NCBI GenBank assembly: GCA_035650275.1
Contig: DASRHY010000160.1
Location: 1-64,000, forward strand
Reading direction: 5' to 3'
From: DASRHY01 sp035650275
GTDB lineage: Bacteria; Actinomycetota; Actinomycetes; Propionibacteriales; Kribbellaceae
Length of the DNA stretch: 64,000 nucleotides
Position numbers and translations under genes: made by a program. The notes below the pieces were generated by a model, which worked only from the letters and a program-made list of their open reading frames with translations, searched no databases and was not told the origin of the DNA. Of this stretch, positions 24,728-33,458 are shown one piece after another; within the stretch, counting starts at the first letter, position 1, and every line of letters begins with the position of its first letter.

Positions 24728-26111
24728 CGGCCAGCCTGCGCAGGTACCGCAACCAGTCGTCGGCGAACTGCTCCTGCGTGGTGTTCAGGACCGTGCGGAA
24801 CCCGTCCCGCATACCGTTCGGCGAGCGTGACGCGTGCACGGTCCGGTAGAGGCGGACCAGCTTGTCCTCGCCGTACTTGGTGGCGATCAGCTGGCACGCC
24901 AGCCAGCTGCCCTCGTAGGCGATCGCGAGCTGCTTCGACGACGCAGAGAACGCAGCCGGCTCCGGCAGCATCTTCGGCCCCTTGCCGACGCGGACCGCTG
25001 CCAGCAGTTCCTTGGCCGCCGACCCGGTGGGCACGTGGACGGCCTTGAACGCGACGTAGTCGGCGAACCCCTCCGCGAACCACAGCGGCACCGCCGACGC
25101 GGTCGCCCGGGACGCGACGTGCGTGGTCTCGTGGGTGAGCACGATCCGGCGGCCCTGGGTGCCGAGGCTCATGAACCGGGCCGGGTTCGCGACGATCCGC
25201 ACCGGTACGCCGACCGACCGCTCGTCCGCCTCCGCGGTGGTGACGGCCGCGATCTGGTCATAGGTGTGCTGGCGGGCGCCGAGCACATACTCCATCTGGC
25301 TCTGCGTGCGGGGCAGGTACAGCACCACCGTCCGCCGCCAGTTCGGGCCCCAGACGGCGGTCACGGACTCGATCGCGCTGTCCACGGTCCGGGCGTACGC
25401 CACCAGGTCGGCCTTCGGGTCCAGGCTGACCACCAGACTGCGTTCGCCGCGGACCGCGCGGATCTTGCCGAGCAGCCAGAACGGCCGGCGCTGACCGGGC
25501 CGGACCTGGTCGGACAGCGAGGACAGGTACGTCGAGCCGTCCCGGGTGACCAGCGTCATCGGCACCGTGAGCCGGACCGGCTGCGGGTCGAAGCCAGTGA
25601 GCCGCCAGGACACCTCGACCTGGGCCAGCCACGCCTCCTGTCCACCGATCTCGCGGCGCCGGTCCGCGGGCAGCTGGTCCGGGTTGTCGCTCACGTACCG
25701 CATCACGATCGATGCCAGTGGCAACGCCTGCAGGTTCTCGAACACCTGCTGGGCCTCGGGAGCGAACGTGGTCGCGTCCGGGTCGACGATGCCCGTGAAC
25801 GCCGCCCGGTCACCGCCGGCGATCGCGGAGCTCATCTGCTGCAGCAGCAGCTCGCCCGCGGTGGCGCGGCGGACCGCCGCCTCGGCGCCGACATCGGCGG
25901 ACGTGCTGACCGAGCCGGACGGTGGCGCCGGCGTGTCGTCGTGGATCGCGCTGCGCAGCCCGACGTACACGGTTCCGGCCACCAGCCCCATCGCGACGGC
26001 CAGCAGCAGCCGGCGCCGGCCGGCGTGCGCGTGGTGGGCCGGTTCCTCGGAAGAGCGCAGCGGGGCGTGCGACGGCGCACGCAGCACCGGCTGCTCCCGC
26101 TCCTCACTCAC
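24720..26111 (-). CDS. Membrane-anchored gluzincin-type metallopeptidase-like protein
   Basis: About 463 residues from GTG 26111. A short cytoplasmic part rich in His, Arg and Glu precedes one membrane anchor (about residues 34-52). An exported domain of roughly 400 residues follows. LTHETTHVASRA holds a HExxH site (His327, Glu328, His331), and WFAEGFADYVAF sixteen residues later supplies a likely third ligand, Glu347, the gluzincin spacing. No closer family name is certain, and peptidase activity has not been shown for these actinobacterial proteins. The frame extends upstream to an ATG at 26210, so the start is uncertain. It begins the operon with the M48 protease and pimB. Confidence 0.8.
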   Translation of the reverse strand: MSEEREQPVLRAPSHAPLRSSEEPAHHAHAGRRRLLLAVAMGLVAGTVYVGLRSAIHDDTPAPPSGSVSTSADVGAEAAVRRATAGELLLQQMSSAIAGGDRAAFTGIVDPDATTFAPEAQQVFENLQALPLASIVMRYVSDNPDQLPADRRREIGGQEAWLAQVEVSWRLTGFDPQPVRLTVPMTLVTRDGSTYLSSLSDQVRPGQRRPFWLLGKIRAVRGERSLVVSLDPKADLVAYARTVDSAIESVTAVWGPNWRRTVVLYLPRTQSQMEYVLGARQHTYDQIAAVTTAEADERSVGVPVRIVANPARFMSLGTQGRRIVLTHETTHVASRATASAVPLWFAEGFADYVAFKAVHVPTGSAAKELLAAVRVGKGPKMLPEPAAFSASSKQLAIAYEGSWLACQLIATKYGEDKLVRLYRTVHASRSPNGMRDGFRTVLNTTQEQFADDWLRYLRRLADE

Positions 26112-26211
26112 CCTCGGCCCCCTGGTCTCAGGATATGGCTCCAGCGACCGGAGACCCTTCCGGTTCTCGGAAGTCACTCTAGGTCGTCCCGGTGCTGCAC
26201 GCAGACGCATT

Positions 26212-26238
26212 CGGCTCCGAGGCCTCGCCCCGGAGCCG
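26212..26238. terminator. Weak candidate hairpin between NlpC/P60 gene and gluzincin gene
   Basis: CGGCTCCG at 26212-26219 and CGGAGCCG at 26231-26238 form a perfect 8-base stem around an 11-base loop. It lies downstream of the minus-strand NlpC/P60 gene. There is no T-run on the minus strand, so termination is only possible. Confidence 0.3.
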
Positions 26239-26299
26239 TTGCTGTCGCGTCAGAATACGCCCTGAAGGGGTCTTTTCGTGACCGATCGGTAGCGAAATC

Positions 26300-27334
26300 T
26301 CAGCCCGGCCGCACGGCACCGCTGTACGGCATCTCGTCGAGGTCGGAGATCTTGACGGGATTGCCCGGGCGGCTGGCGTGCACGATCCGACCGTCGCCCA
26401 TGTAGAGCCCGACGTGGCTGATCGGGTCGTAGTAGAAGACCAGGTCACCTGGTCGCAGGGCGCTCTTTCGCACCCGCTGGCCCTCGCTGTACTGCGCCCG
26501 CGAGGAGTGCGAGAGCGAGACCCCGGCCTGCCTCCAGGCCGCCATCGTCAGACCGGAGCAGTCGAACGAGCCCGGACCGTCCGCACCCCACTGATAGGGG
26601 TCGCCGAGCTGGTCCAGCGCGTAGTTCAGCGCGATCGCGCCGCGACCGGAGGCCGGAACGTCGATGTCGGGCCGCTCGGTGTCGCGGCTCTCGCGCGCCT
26701 CGCGCTGCTCGCGATCCTCCTCGGCCTCGAGCCGGCTCCGCTCGGCGTCGGTCAGCCGGTCCAGCACCTTCTCGGCCTTGCTCAGGTGCGTGTTGATCTG
26801 CTTCTTCAGCTCGTCCTGCTTGTGCTGCACCGCGTTCAGCGCGTCCAGCTCGGTCTGCGCGGCGGCCTGCAGGTCGGTGAGCCGGCCCTGCGCGGTCTGG
26901 TACCGCTGCAGCACGGCGTTCTGCTGGCCGGCGAAGGCGCGGGCGGTCGAGGCCTGGGTCAGGAACTGGTCCGGGTCGGCGGAGAGCAGCAGCTGGGCGG
27001 TCGTGGTCATCCCGGACTGCTGGTAGTTCGCGACCGCGAGGGCACCGATCTGGGTCCGGATCGCGTCCACCTGGCCGCGCTGCTTGTCGATCCCCTTGTT
27101 CACCGAGGCGACCCGGAGCTTGGCGGTGGTGATGTCGTCCCGCAGGTCGTTCGCCGCCTCACCGGCCGCCTCGGCCTGGTGGCGCAGCTCGGCGACCTGC
27201 TTGCGCGCCTGCTCCAGAGTCGGCTTGGGGTCCGCATTCGCGGAGCCGGGGATGAACATCAACCCGGCGAGCACGAGCGAGGCGGCTGCAGTGAGGGCGA
27301 TCCCTTGCGTTCGGTAGTTCCGGACGATCGACAC
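26300..27334 (-). CDS. Secreted NlpC/P60 peptidoglycan hydrolase with coiled-coil N-domain
   Basis: A 344-residue exported cell-wall hydrolase from GTG 27334. A signal peptide (ALTAAASLVLAGLMF, cleavage near SANA-DP) is followed by a long coiled coil, about residues 37-225. The C-terminal domain is NlpC/P60: FDCSGLTMAAW gives the nucleophile Cys259, ISHVGLYMGDG His307 and IVHASRPGN His319. Such enzymes cut D-Glu to meso-diaminopimelate bonds during cell separation; the N-terminal coiled coil resembles RipA/RipC-type regulators that respond to FtsEX-like partners. A promoter with a candidate MtrA site lies about 130 bases upstream. Synteny suggests Rv2190c as counterpart. Confidence 0.9.
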   Translation of the reverse strand: MSIVRNYRTQGIALTAAASLVLAGLMFIPGSANADPKPTLEQARKQVAELRHQAEAAGEAANDLRDDITTAKLRVASVNKGIDKQRGQVDAIRTQIGALAVANYQQSGMTTTAQLLLSADPDQFLTQASTARAFAGQQNAVLQRYQTAQGRLTDLQAAAQTELDALNAVQHKQDELKKQINTHLSKAEKVLDRLTDAERSRLEAEEDREQREARESRDTERPDIDVPASGRGAIALNYALDQLGDPYQWGADGPGSFDCSGLTMAAWRQAGVSLSHSSRAQYSEGQRVRKSALRPGDLVFYYDPISHVGLYMGDGRIVHASRPGNPVKISDLDEMPYSGAVRPG

Positions 27335-27459
27335 GGTGCCCGGTCGGTCCCTTCCTGCCTCGGTGCCGTCCCCGTCCCGCGACCACCGCACTCAGTGATC
27401 GGACTCGGCCGTTGTCCGGCCGGTCCGGACGACCGACACTCCTCAGACAACGAGAGCAC

Positions 27460-27489
27460 ACACTAGTAACCGATTCGTGACCTGCGCAA
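27460..27489 (-). promoter_or_regulatory. Candidate promoter with MtrA-like direct repeat upstream of NlpC/P60 gene
   Basis: On the minus strand TTGCGC (plus 27484-27489) and TAGTGT (plus 27460-27465) stand 18 bases apart as -35 and -10. The spacer holds, on the plus strand, GTAACC at 27466-27471, five bases, then GTGACC at 27477-27482. This six-five-six direct repeat resembles the MtrA box described for actinomycetes, quoted from memory. MtrA control of cell-wall hydrolases is known in the group. Confidence 0.4.
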
Positions 27490-27559
27490 TCCGCCCCACC
27501 GATTCGGTCTGACCGTGGCACAGATGCGCCATCTGGGCGCCCGGGACCGGGTGGCGCCG

Positions 27560-27808
27560 TCAGCCGGTGGCGGCCGATCCGGGCAGGTCGGGATCGATGC
27601 TGTCCACGGCGTGCACCAGCCGTAACGGTGGCACCAGGCCGGACTGCGCCAGCGCGTCCAGCGCGGCCCGCTCCTCGTCGTCGATCACCAGGTCGTTGCC
27701 CGACGCATCCAGCACCACGGTGACCACGCAGTCGCGACACCCGGGCCCCCGCATCACACACGCGTCACAGTCGATCAGCACAGTCGCCTCCGCTCCACAC
27801 TCCGTCAC
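27560..27808 (-). CDS. Small cysteine-rich conserved actinobacterial protein
   Basis: An 82-residue protein starting with GTG. IDCDACVMRGPGCRDCVVT contains four cysteines in two pairs that could bind a metal or iron-sulfur cluster. The following segment, LDASGNDLVIDDEERAALDA, and a C-terminal helix complete it. Small proteins of this form sit beside NlpC/P60 and NYN genes in other actinobacteria by recollection. A -10-like TAACGT stands about 20 bases before the start on the minus strand. Function unknown. Confidence 0.7.
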   Translation of the reverse strand: MTECGAEATVLIDCDACVMRGPGCRDCVVTVVLDASGNDLVIDDEERAALDALAQSGLVPPLRLVHAVDSIDPDLPGSAATG

Positions 27809-27892
27809 TGCGTCTTGGGGCAGGACGTTAGGAGCCGCCGCCGACAGTTCCTTCCCCTGTCCCTCGCCCGCGACGTACCTATTCGGCGTGGC

Positions 27893-29182
27893 TCAGGTGA
27901 GGCGGGCGAGCAGGGCGGCGGCGGAGACCGGGCGGGCCCCGGACGCCGACACCGACTCCGACACCTCGCGGTCGCTCGAGACCACGACGACCGGGCGCCC
28001 GGGCGGTTCGGCGCGGACCAGCTGACGGATCACGTCGTCCGCGATCACGCCGGGCGGGCTGAACCGGACCCGGACGCCGCGTGGCGGGTTCAGCTGCACC
28101 GGGCCCGACATCTCCGCGCCGTCGAACACCACCGTGACCTCGACCCGGCGCTGCGCGACGAGGGCGCCGAGCGCGGTGACCAGCCGCTGGCGCTGCGAGT
28201 GCAGCGGCATCGCCGGCCAGGCCGTCTTGGTCACGTTGTAGCCGTCCACCACGAGATGTACCTGCGGCAGCGCCAGCAGCTCGTCCAGCAGCACCGGGTC
28301 GTCGGCCGGCGCGGCCCGGCCGACCGGTCCGGTCACCGGCTCGACCCCGGCCACCGTATCGGCGGGACGCAGCGTGCCCGCCGGCGGCAGGGCAAGCTCG
28401 CGGCGCAGCCCGCCGGCGGCGTCCAGCACCGTGTCCAGCAGCAGCCGGAGCCGGACCGAGGCGAGCTCGCGCTCCTGGCCCGCGGTCCGTTTCACCGCCT
28501 GCTCGACCTCCTCCAGCTCGGCGATGCGGGACTTGAGCTTGCGCAGCTCACGGTCCGCCTCCGCCTTCGCCGCCGCGACCCGTGCATCGGCGCCGGCCGC
28601 GTCCTCGGTACGGCGCGCGGCCTCCTCCTCCGCGGCCGCGACCCGCAGCCGGGACTCGTTCAGCTTGCGGCGCAGGACCGTGTTCTCCTGCTTCAGCTCG
28701 GCGATCTGCTCGCGCAGCTTGTCCCGGGTCTGCCGGGCCTCGGTACGGGCCTGGTCCAGCTGCTCGGTGAGCCGGGCCAGCTGGCCCTCGTCGGTCGCCG
28801 GCGTACTGCTCGCGACTGCCTGCGCGGCCCCGGCGACCACGTCCTCCCAGCCGTCCGGCCGGAGCAGGTACGCCAGCGCCGCCACCTCGACCGGGTCGGC
28901 CGCCGGCACCGGCGTCCGGTCCGCGACCGCGTCGCCGAGCTCCGGCTGCAGCTGGCGGACCTCGAACGCCACCAGCTTGCGGAAGTGGTCGTCGGTCTCC
29001 AGCGTCGGCCCGAGCACCGATGCGGACAGCTTCGCCCGCCGGGCCGGCGCGAACGTGGCGAACCGGCGCAGCGGGGCCGGGATGTCCGCCGCCGGCATCG
29101 CGCCGAGCGCCTGCGCGGCCAGCGCCAGCACGCGCTGCCGGACCGGTTCGGGCAGCGTCGGCGGGGTCGGCGTCTCAGCCAC
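27893..29182 (-). CDS. NYN-domain (YacP-like) ribonuclease-type protein with coiled coil
   Basis: A 429-residue protein. The N-terminal 130 residues form a helical domain (RRFATFAPARRAKLSASVLG). Residues about 135-250 are a strong coiled coil (LREQIAELKQENTVLRRKLN). The C-terminal 130 residues are a NYN/PIN-like nuclease domain: LVVDGYNVTKTAW with the catalytic Asp, TVVFDGAE, and VVVVSSDREVSESV. The YacP/Rae1 relatives cut mRNA on the ribosome, which is family knowledge. The start is GTG 29182, which overlaps the upstream zinc-ribbon gene by 8 bases. It is a cytoplasmic protein; the target RNA here is unknown. Confidence 0.88.
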   Translation of the reverse strand: MAETPTPPTLPEPVRQRVLALAAQALGAMPAADIPAPLRRFATFAPARRAKLSASVLGPTLETDDHFRKLVAFEVRQLQPELGDAVADRTPVPAADPVEVAALAYLLRPDGWEDVVAGAAQAVASSTPATDEGQLARLTEQLDQARTEARQTRDKLREQIAELKQENTVLRRKLNESRLRVAAAEEEAARRTEDAAGADARVAAAKAEADRELRKLKSRIAELEEVEQAVKRTAGQERELASVRLRLLLDTVLDAAGGLRRELALPPAGTLRPADTVAGVEPVTGPVGRAAPADDPVLLDELLALPQVHLVVDGYNVTKTAWPAMPLHSQRQRLVTALGALVAQRRVEVTVVFDGAEMSGPVQLNPPRGVRVRFSPPGVIADDVIRQLVRAEPPGRPVVVVSSDREVSESVSASGARPVSAAALLARLT

Positions 29183-29447
29183 CGGCTTCGCGGGCCCCAG
29201 CGGTCATGCCGGACCCCTGGGGCGTCGGAACGACCCGTACGTCGGTGCTGCCGCACCACCGGCAGCGGATCTCGCCGACCTCCTCGGCCAGCACATCGGT
29301 GTCCTCCACGTCGTGGTCACCGGCGAGCGTGAAGTGCCAGTACTCCGTGCTCCGCACGGTCCGGGTCACGTCGAACCGGGTCAGGTTCCCGCAGGACGCA
29401 CAGCGCAGCCGCTGGTCCGGTCCGGGAAGCGTCACACGGGTACCCAT
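29175..29447 (-). CDS. Small zinc-ribbon-like protein
   Basis: A 90-residue protein with two Cys-x2-Cys knuckles, RCASCGNLTRFDV and IRCRWCGSTDVRV, separated by about 45 residues, as in a zinc ribbon. It overlaps the start of the NYN-domain gene by 8 bases and is therefore probably translated with it. It could be an RNA-binding partner of that nuclease, but there is no direct evidence. The stretch between its start and the divergent nuclease gene is about 120 bases. Confidence 0.72.
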   Translation of the reverse strand: MGTRVTLPGPDQRLRCASCGNLTRFDVTRTVRSTEYWHFTLAGDHDVEDTDVLAEEVGEIRCRWCGSTDVRVVPTPQGSGMTAGAREAGG

Positions 29448-29568
29448 ACCGAGAGCCTAGATGGTGGTTGCGTTAGGCACCCGGCTATTCCGCCGGGTCC
29501 GGCGATCGCGCCGGCCCGGGCGCGTCGTACCGGGGATTTGTCGGAGCAGCCACCTAGCGTCGGATGAT

Positions 29569-31371
29569 GTGAGCAGTACGACGCCAGATCACGCCGCCCC
29601 GCCGGCTGTCGTCCGTGGCGTCCAGCCCAGCTTCGACGAGCTGGGCACCCCGCTACGTGACGTCACCTTCTGCGTCGTCGACCTGGAGACCACCGGCGGC
29701 GCCCCAGGGGTGTCCTCGATCACCGAGATCGGTGCGGTCAAGGTGCGCGGCGGCGAGGTGCTCGGCGAGTTCCAGAGCCTGGTCAACCCGTACGAGCCGA
29801 TCCCGCCGTTCATCGCGGTACTGACCGGGATCACCGACGGCATGGTCGCGTCCTCGCCCGGCATCGCCGCGGTGCTGCCGGCGTTCCTGGAGTTCTCCCG
29901 CAACTGCGTGCTGGTCGCGCACAACGCGCCGTTCGACGTCGGCTTCCTGCGGCACGACGCGCGGGTGCACGCCTATGACTGGCCCGACTTCGGCGTCGTC
30001 GACACCGCGCTGCTGGCCCGCCGGGTGCTCACCGCGGACGAGGCGCCGAACTGCAAGCTCGGCACACTGGCTCGCATCTTCCGCGCCGCGACGACGCCGA
30101 ACCACCGCGCGCTGTCCGATGCCCGGGCCACCGTCGACGTACTGCACGGGCTGTTCGAGCGGATCGGCAGCATGGGCGTGCAGACGCTGGAGGACCTGCA
30201 CACGTTCTCGTCCCGGGTCTCCCCCGCGCAGCGGGCGAAGCGGCACCTGGCCGAGATGTTGCCGCACGCACCGGGTGTGTACCTGTTCACCGACGACCGC
30301 GGCGAGGTGCTGTACGTCGGGAAGTCCAAGGACCTGCGCACCCGGGTCCGGTCGTACTTCACCGCGTCGGAGACCCGGTCGCGGATCGGCGAGATGATCG
30401 GTATCGCCAGCGGCGTGCGCGGGATCGAGTGCGCCACAGCGCTCGAGGCCGAGGTGCGCGAGCTGCGGCTGATCGCCGAGCACAAGCCGCGGTACAACCG
30501 ACGGTCCCGGTTCCCGGAGCGGCAGCACTGGCTGAAGGTCACGGTCGAGCCGTTCCCGCGGCTGTCGCTGGTGAAGCAGGTGCGCGACGACGGGGCGGGT
30601 TATCTCGGCCCGTTCGGCTCCAAGCGCACCGCCGAGCGGGCCATGGCCGCCCTGCACGAGGCGTTCCCGATCCGGCAGTGCAGCCAGCGGATGCCCAAGC
30701 ACCCGCACGGTACGCCGTGCGTGCTGGCCGAGATGAATCGCTGCCTGGCACCGTGCGACGGGCGGATCGGGATGGACGACTACGGCGTGTTCGTGGCCGC
30801 GCTGCGCGCCTCGCTGACCAGCGACCCGTCCCAGGTGGTGCACGCGCTGACCAACCGGATCGACCTGCTCGCGGCCGTCGAGCGGTTCGAGGACGCCGCG
30901 GTGCACCGTGACCGGCTCGGGGCGTTCGTGCGCAGCAGTGCCCGGATGCAGCGGCTCGCCTCGCTCACCGGCTGTGCCGAGATCGCGGCCGCGAAGCGGG
31001 CCGAGGACGGCGGTTGGGAGCTGCACGTCATCCGGTACGGCCGGCTCGCCGCGGCCGGGTTCAGCCCGCGCGGCCAGGACCCGCGCAAGCACATGGAGAT
31101 GCTGCAGGCGTCCGGCGAGACCGTGCTGCCCGGTATCGGCCCGGTCGCCACCGCGGCACCGGAGGAGCTGGAGACCGTGCTGCGCTGGCTGGAGTCGCCC
31201 GGCGTACGGCTGGTCGAGATCGACGGCGAGTGGTCCAGCCCGATCGGCGGGGCCGGCGCGCACCTGCGGATGCTCGACCGTGCGAGCGAGGGCGACCGGG
31301 CGCTGCACGGGTTCGGCGAGCGCCGCAGCTTCCGCCCGCTCGGTGGTACGCCGCTGGCGGGCGCCGGTTAG
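29569..31371 (+). CDS. DEDD exonuclease domain and UvrC-type GIY-YIG fusion protein
   Basis: A 600-residue protein of a type common in actinobacteria. Residues 30-195 are a DnaQ-like 3'-5' exonuclease: FCVVDLETTGGAPG with Asp38 and Glu40, LVAHNAPFDVGFL, and HRALSDARATVDVL with the last His and Asp. Residues about 230-310 are a GIY-YIG nuclease (HAPGVYLFTDDRGEVLYVG, then LRTRVRSYF), followed by UvrC-like sequence. It lacks the UvrC C-terminal nuclease. It probably works in DNA repair as a Cho-like nuclease. The start is GTG 29569; the frame opens at 29461 but the added stretch is unlike the family. Synteny matches Rv2191. Confidence 0.9.
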   Translation: MSSTTPDHAAPPAVVRGVQPSFDELGTPLRDVTFCVVDLETTGGAPGVSSITEIGAVKVRGGEVLGEFQSLVNPYEPIPPFIAVLTGITDGMVASSPGIAAVLPAFLEFSRNCVLVAHNAPFDVGFLRHDARVHAYDWPDFGVVDTALLARRVLTADEAPNCKLGTLARIFRAATTPNHRALSDARATVDVLHGLFERIGSMGVQTLEDLHTFSSRVSPAQRAKRHLAEMLPHAPGVYLFTDDRGEVLYVGKSKDLRTRVRSYFTASETRSRIGEMIGIASGVRGIECATALEAEVRELRLIAEHKPRYNRRSRFPERQHWLKVTVEPFPRLSLVKQVRDDGAGYLGPFGSKRTAERAMAALHEAFPIRQCSQRMPKHPHGTPCVLAEMNRCLAPCDGRIGMDDYGVFVAALRASLTSDPSQVVHALTNRIDLLAAVERFEDAAVHRDRLGAFVRSSARMQRLASLTGCAEIAAAKRAEDGGWELHVIRYGRLAAAGFSPRGQDPRKHMEMLQASGETVLPGIGPVATAAPEELETVLRWLESPGVRLVEIDGEWSSPIGGAGAHLRMLDRASEGDRALHGFGERRSFRPLGGTPLAGAG

Positions 31372-31427
31372 TCGGTGGCTAGGCTCGGCGCCGTACGTGC
31401 GTCGCCCCCCGGAGAGGACAGGCACCG

Positions 31428-31721
31428 ATGGCAATGGTCACCGCGATCGTGTTCATCAACGCCGACGTCGCGCGGATCCCCGAGGTCGCCGCGCAGGTGG
31501 CCGCGATCGACGGTGTCGGCGAGGTGTACTCGGTCACCGGTGACATCGACCTGATCGCGATCATCCGGGTCCGCGAGCACGACGACCTCGCCAGCGTGAT
31601 CCCGGACCACGTGAACAAGGTGCCCGGGGTGCTCAGCACGCAGACGCACATCGCGTTCCGGACCTACTCGGCACATGACGTGGAGGCGGCGTTCAGCCTC
31701 GGCGAGCCCGACCCGGAGTGA
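31428..31721 (+). CDS. Lrp/AsnC ligand-binding (RAM) domain protein without HTH
   Basis: A 97-residue protein that consists only of the effector domain of Lrp/AsnC regulators: MVTAIVFINADVARIPEVAA, VYSVTGDIDLIAIIRV and LSTQTHIAFRTYS. There is no DNA-binding helix-turn-helix. Stand-alone RAM domains bind amino acids and may regulate partner proteins. The start is ATG 31428 with GGAGAGGA upstream. It lies alone between the nuclease gene and the DUF2510 protein gene, all on the plus strand. Confidence 0.9.
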   Translation: MAMVTAIVFINADVARIPEVAAQVAAIDGVGEVYSVTGDIDLIAIIRVREHDDLASVIPDHVNKVPGVLSTQTHIAFRTYSAHDVEAAFSLGEPDPE

Positions 31722-31757
31722 CCCGCCGCTGACACGGCGCTTGGCTACGGTGACCCC

Positions 31758-33458
31758 ATGAGCAACCCCCCTGCCGGCTGGTACCCGGATCCGACCGGGA
31801 AACCCGACACCATCCGTTGGTGGAGCGGCACGCAGTGGACGAACAAGACCGAGACGGAGACGCCGTCAGAGGTCGAGCCCACCGCGCCCGAGCCAGTCGC
31901 GCCGGAGCAGCCCCAACCCTCACCCGAGCAGCACCAGGTTCCCGCCGCGCAGCACCAGACCACGCCCGAGCAGGCGCCGGCCGCGCAATCCGGGCCGGAT
32001 CCCGGCCAGCCTGCCTGGCAGACCACCTCCGAGCCGGTGCAGCCGTGGCAGGAGTCCGCGGCCGGCGGCGGCTGGCAGTCCGCGCCGGTGTCGTGGCAGC
32101 AGCCGGAGGGCACCGAGCAGCCGGACGAGAACTACGGGGAGCAGCAGCAGGCCCAGGCGGCCGACGGCTGGGGTCAGCCGGACGTCTCCCAGCCGATGCC
32201 CGCCTGGGAGCAGGGCCAGGCCACCGGGCCGGCCCCTGCCTGGGAGCAGGGTCAGGCCTCCACGCCGGACGCCCAGCAGAGCTGGGAGCCGCAGGAGCAG
32301 CAGTCGTCCGCCTGGGAACAGACGCCGGACCAGGCCTGGGGTACGCCGGACCAGCAGCAGGGCTGGCAGCAGCAGCAATTCGAGCAGCAGGCCTGGCAGC
32401 AGGCTCCGGCTCAGCACAGCTGGTCCCCGACCGGCCAGCAGGCGCCGGCTCAGCAGGGCTGGCAGGATGCGGCACAGGCGCAGGCGCAGCAGGGCTGGGA
32501 CCTGCGGCCTGACGCGCGGGGCGGTCAGGCCGGCTGGACCAGTACGCCGGCCCAGCACGGCCAGTACGGTCCGCAGACCCAGCAGGCGCAGCCGACACAG
32601 CAGGGTCAGCCGGGTTGGGGCGGCGGTGCCGCCCTGCAGGGCCAGCAGCCCTGGGTTCAGGGCCAGTCCGGCGGCGGCCAGCAGCCGCCACTGGGTCGGC
32701 AGAAGCCCGACGGCCGGGCGTCAGGTGGTGGCGGTCTCAAGCTACCGCTCATCATCGCCGCGGCGGTCGTGCTCGTTCTGCTGGTCGTCGGTGGGGTGTT
32801 CGTGCTGGTCAACCGCGATGACAAGCCGGGGGCGGGATCGACACCGCCGCCGAGCGGGTCCAGCAGCCAGCCGAACAGCCCGTCGCCATCCGGCGAGCCG
32901 ACGCCGTCGGAGACCGTGTCGCCGGGGCAGTCCCGCAACCCGGCGTTGCACGAGGGCAACCGGTCGGCATCGGACGCGATCTCGTTCCCGCGGCAGCCGC
33001 CCACACGCTGGTCGGACCGCAAGCGGTTCTCCCGCGCGGTGATCAACTCCAGCGGGCAGTACTCGGTGCTGCAGCAGAAGTTCGACGGCAGGAACGACTG
33101 GTACGCGAACATCTTCGTCGGCACGTTGAGCACGTCGATCCTTTACAACGGCAACCCGCAGTCAACGGCAAACGACCTGGCGATCGAGCTGCGGAACTCG
33201 TTCTACGACCCGATCCCGATCGCCGCCCGCCAGGTGAACAGCAAGGCGCTCACGGTCGGTGGGCACAAGGGCTGGCTGATCCGCCATGCGATCGGTGCCA
33301 GGGCGAAGGGCCTGCGGTCGCCTAACCTCTACCTGACCGTCGCCGTGTTCGACCTCGGTGACGGCACCGCCGTGACGTACGTGAGCGATGTACCGTCCAA
33401 CCGACCCGACCTGCGCGCACAGGAGCAGGCTGCATTCAGGGGGCTCCGGATTGGCTGA
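31758..33458 (+). CDS. DUF2510 membrane protein with long Gln-rich linker
   Basis: A 566-residue protein. Residues 1-32 are a DUF2510 motif (PPAGWYPDPTGKPDTIRWW). About 290 residues of Gln/Pro/Ala/Trp-rich low-complexity sequence follow. One membrane segment (LPLIIAAAVVLVLLVVGGVF) near residues 330-352, a Ser/Pro-rich stretch and a folded exported domain of about 160 residues (FDGRNDWYANIFVGTLSTS, LTVGGHKGWLIRHAIG) complete it. The C-terminal domain is paralogous to that of the next gene. Function unknown; DUF2510 is often found in membrane proteins of actinobacteria. It overlaps the next gene by 8 bases. Confidence 0.85.
   Translation: MSNPPAGWYPDPTGKPDTIRWWSGTQWTNKTETETPSEVEPTAPEPVAPEQPQPSPEQHQVPAAQHQTTPEQAPAAQSGPDPGQPAWQTTSEPVQPWQESAAGGGWQSAPVSWQQPEGTEQPDENYGEQQQAQAADGWGQPDVSQPMPAWEQGQATGPAPAWEQGQASTPDAQQSWEPQEQQSSAWEQTPDQAWGTPDQQQGWQQQQFEQQAWQQAPAQHSWSPTGQQAPAQQGWQDAAQAQAQQGWDLRPDARGGQAGWTSTPAQHGQYGPQTQQAQPTQQGQPGWGGGAALQGQQPWVQGQSGGGQQPPLGRQKPDGRASGGGGLKLPLIIAAAVVLVLLVVGGVFVLVNRDDKPGAGSTPPPSGSSSQPNSPSPSGEPTPSETVSPGQSRNPALHEGNRSASDAISFPRQPPTRWSDRKRFSRAVINSSGQYSVLQQKFDGRNDWYANIFVGTLSTSILYNGNPQSTANDLAIELRNSFYDPIPIAARQVNSKALTVGGHKGWLIRHAIGARAKGLRSPNLYLTVAVFDLGDGTAVTYVSDVPSNRPDLRAQEQAAFRGLRIG

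Noticed and set aside
27335..27559. Possible c-di-AMP (ydaO-type) riboswitch before the NlpC/P60 gene
   Set aside because: Such riboswitches often precede cell-wall hydrolase genes in actinobacteria, but the leader lacks the conserved paired GGGG and GGGTGAA-type segments I would expect.
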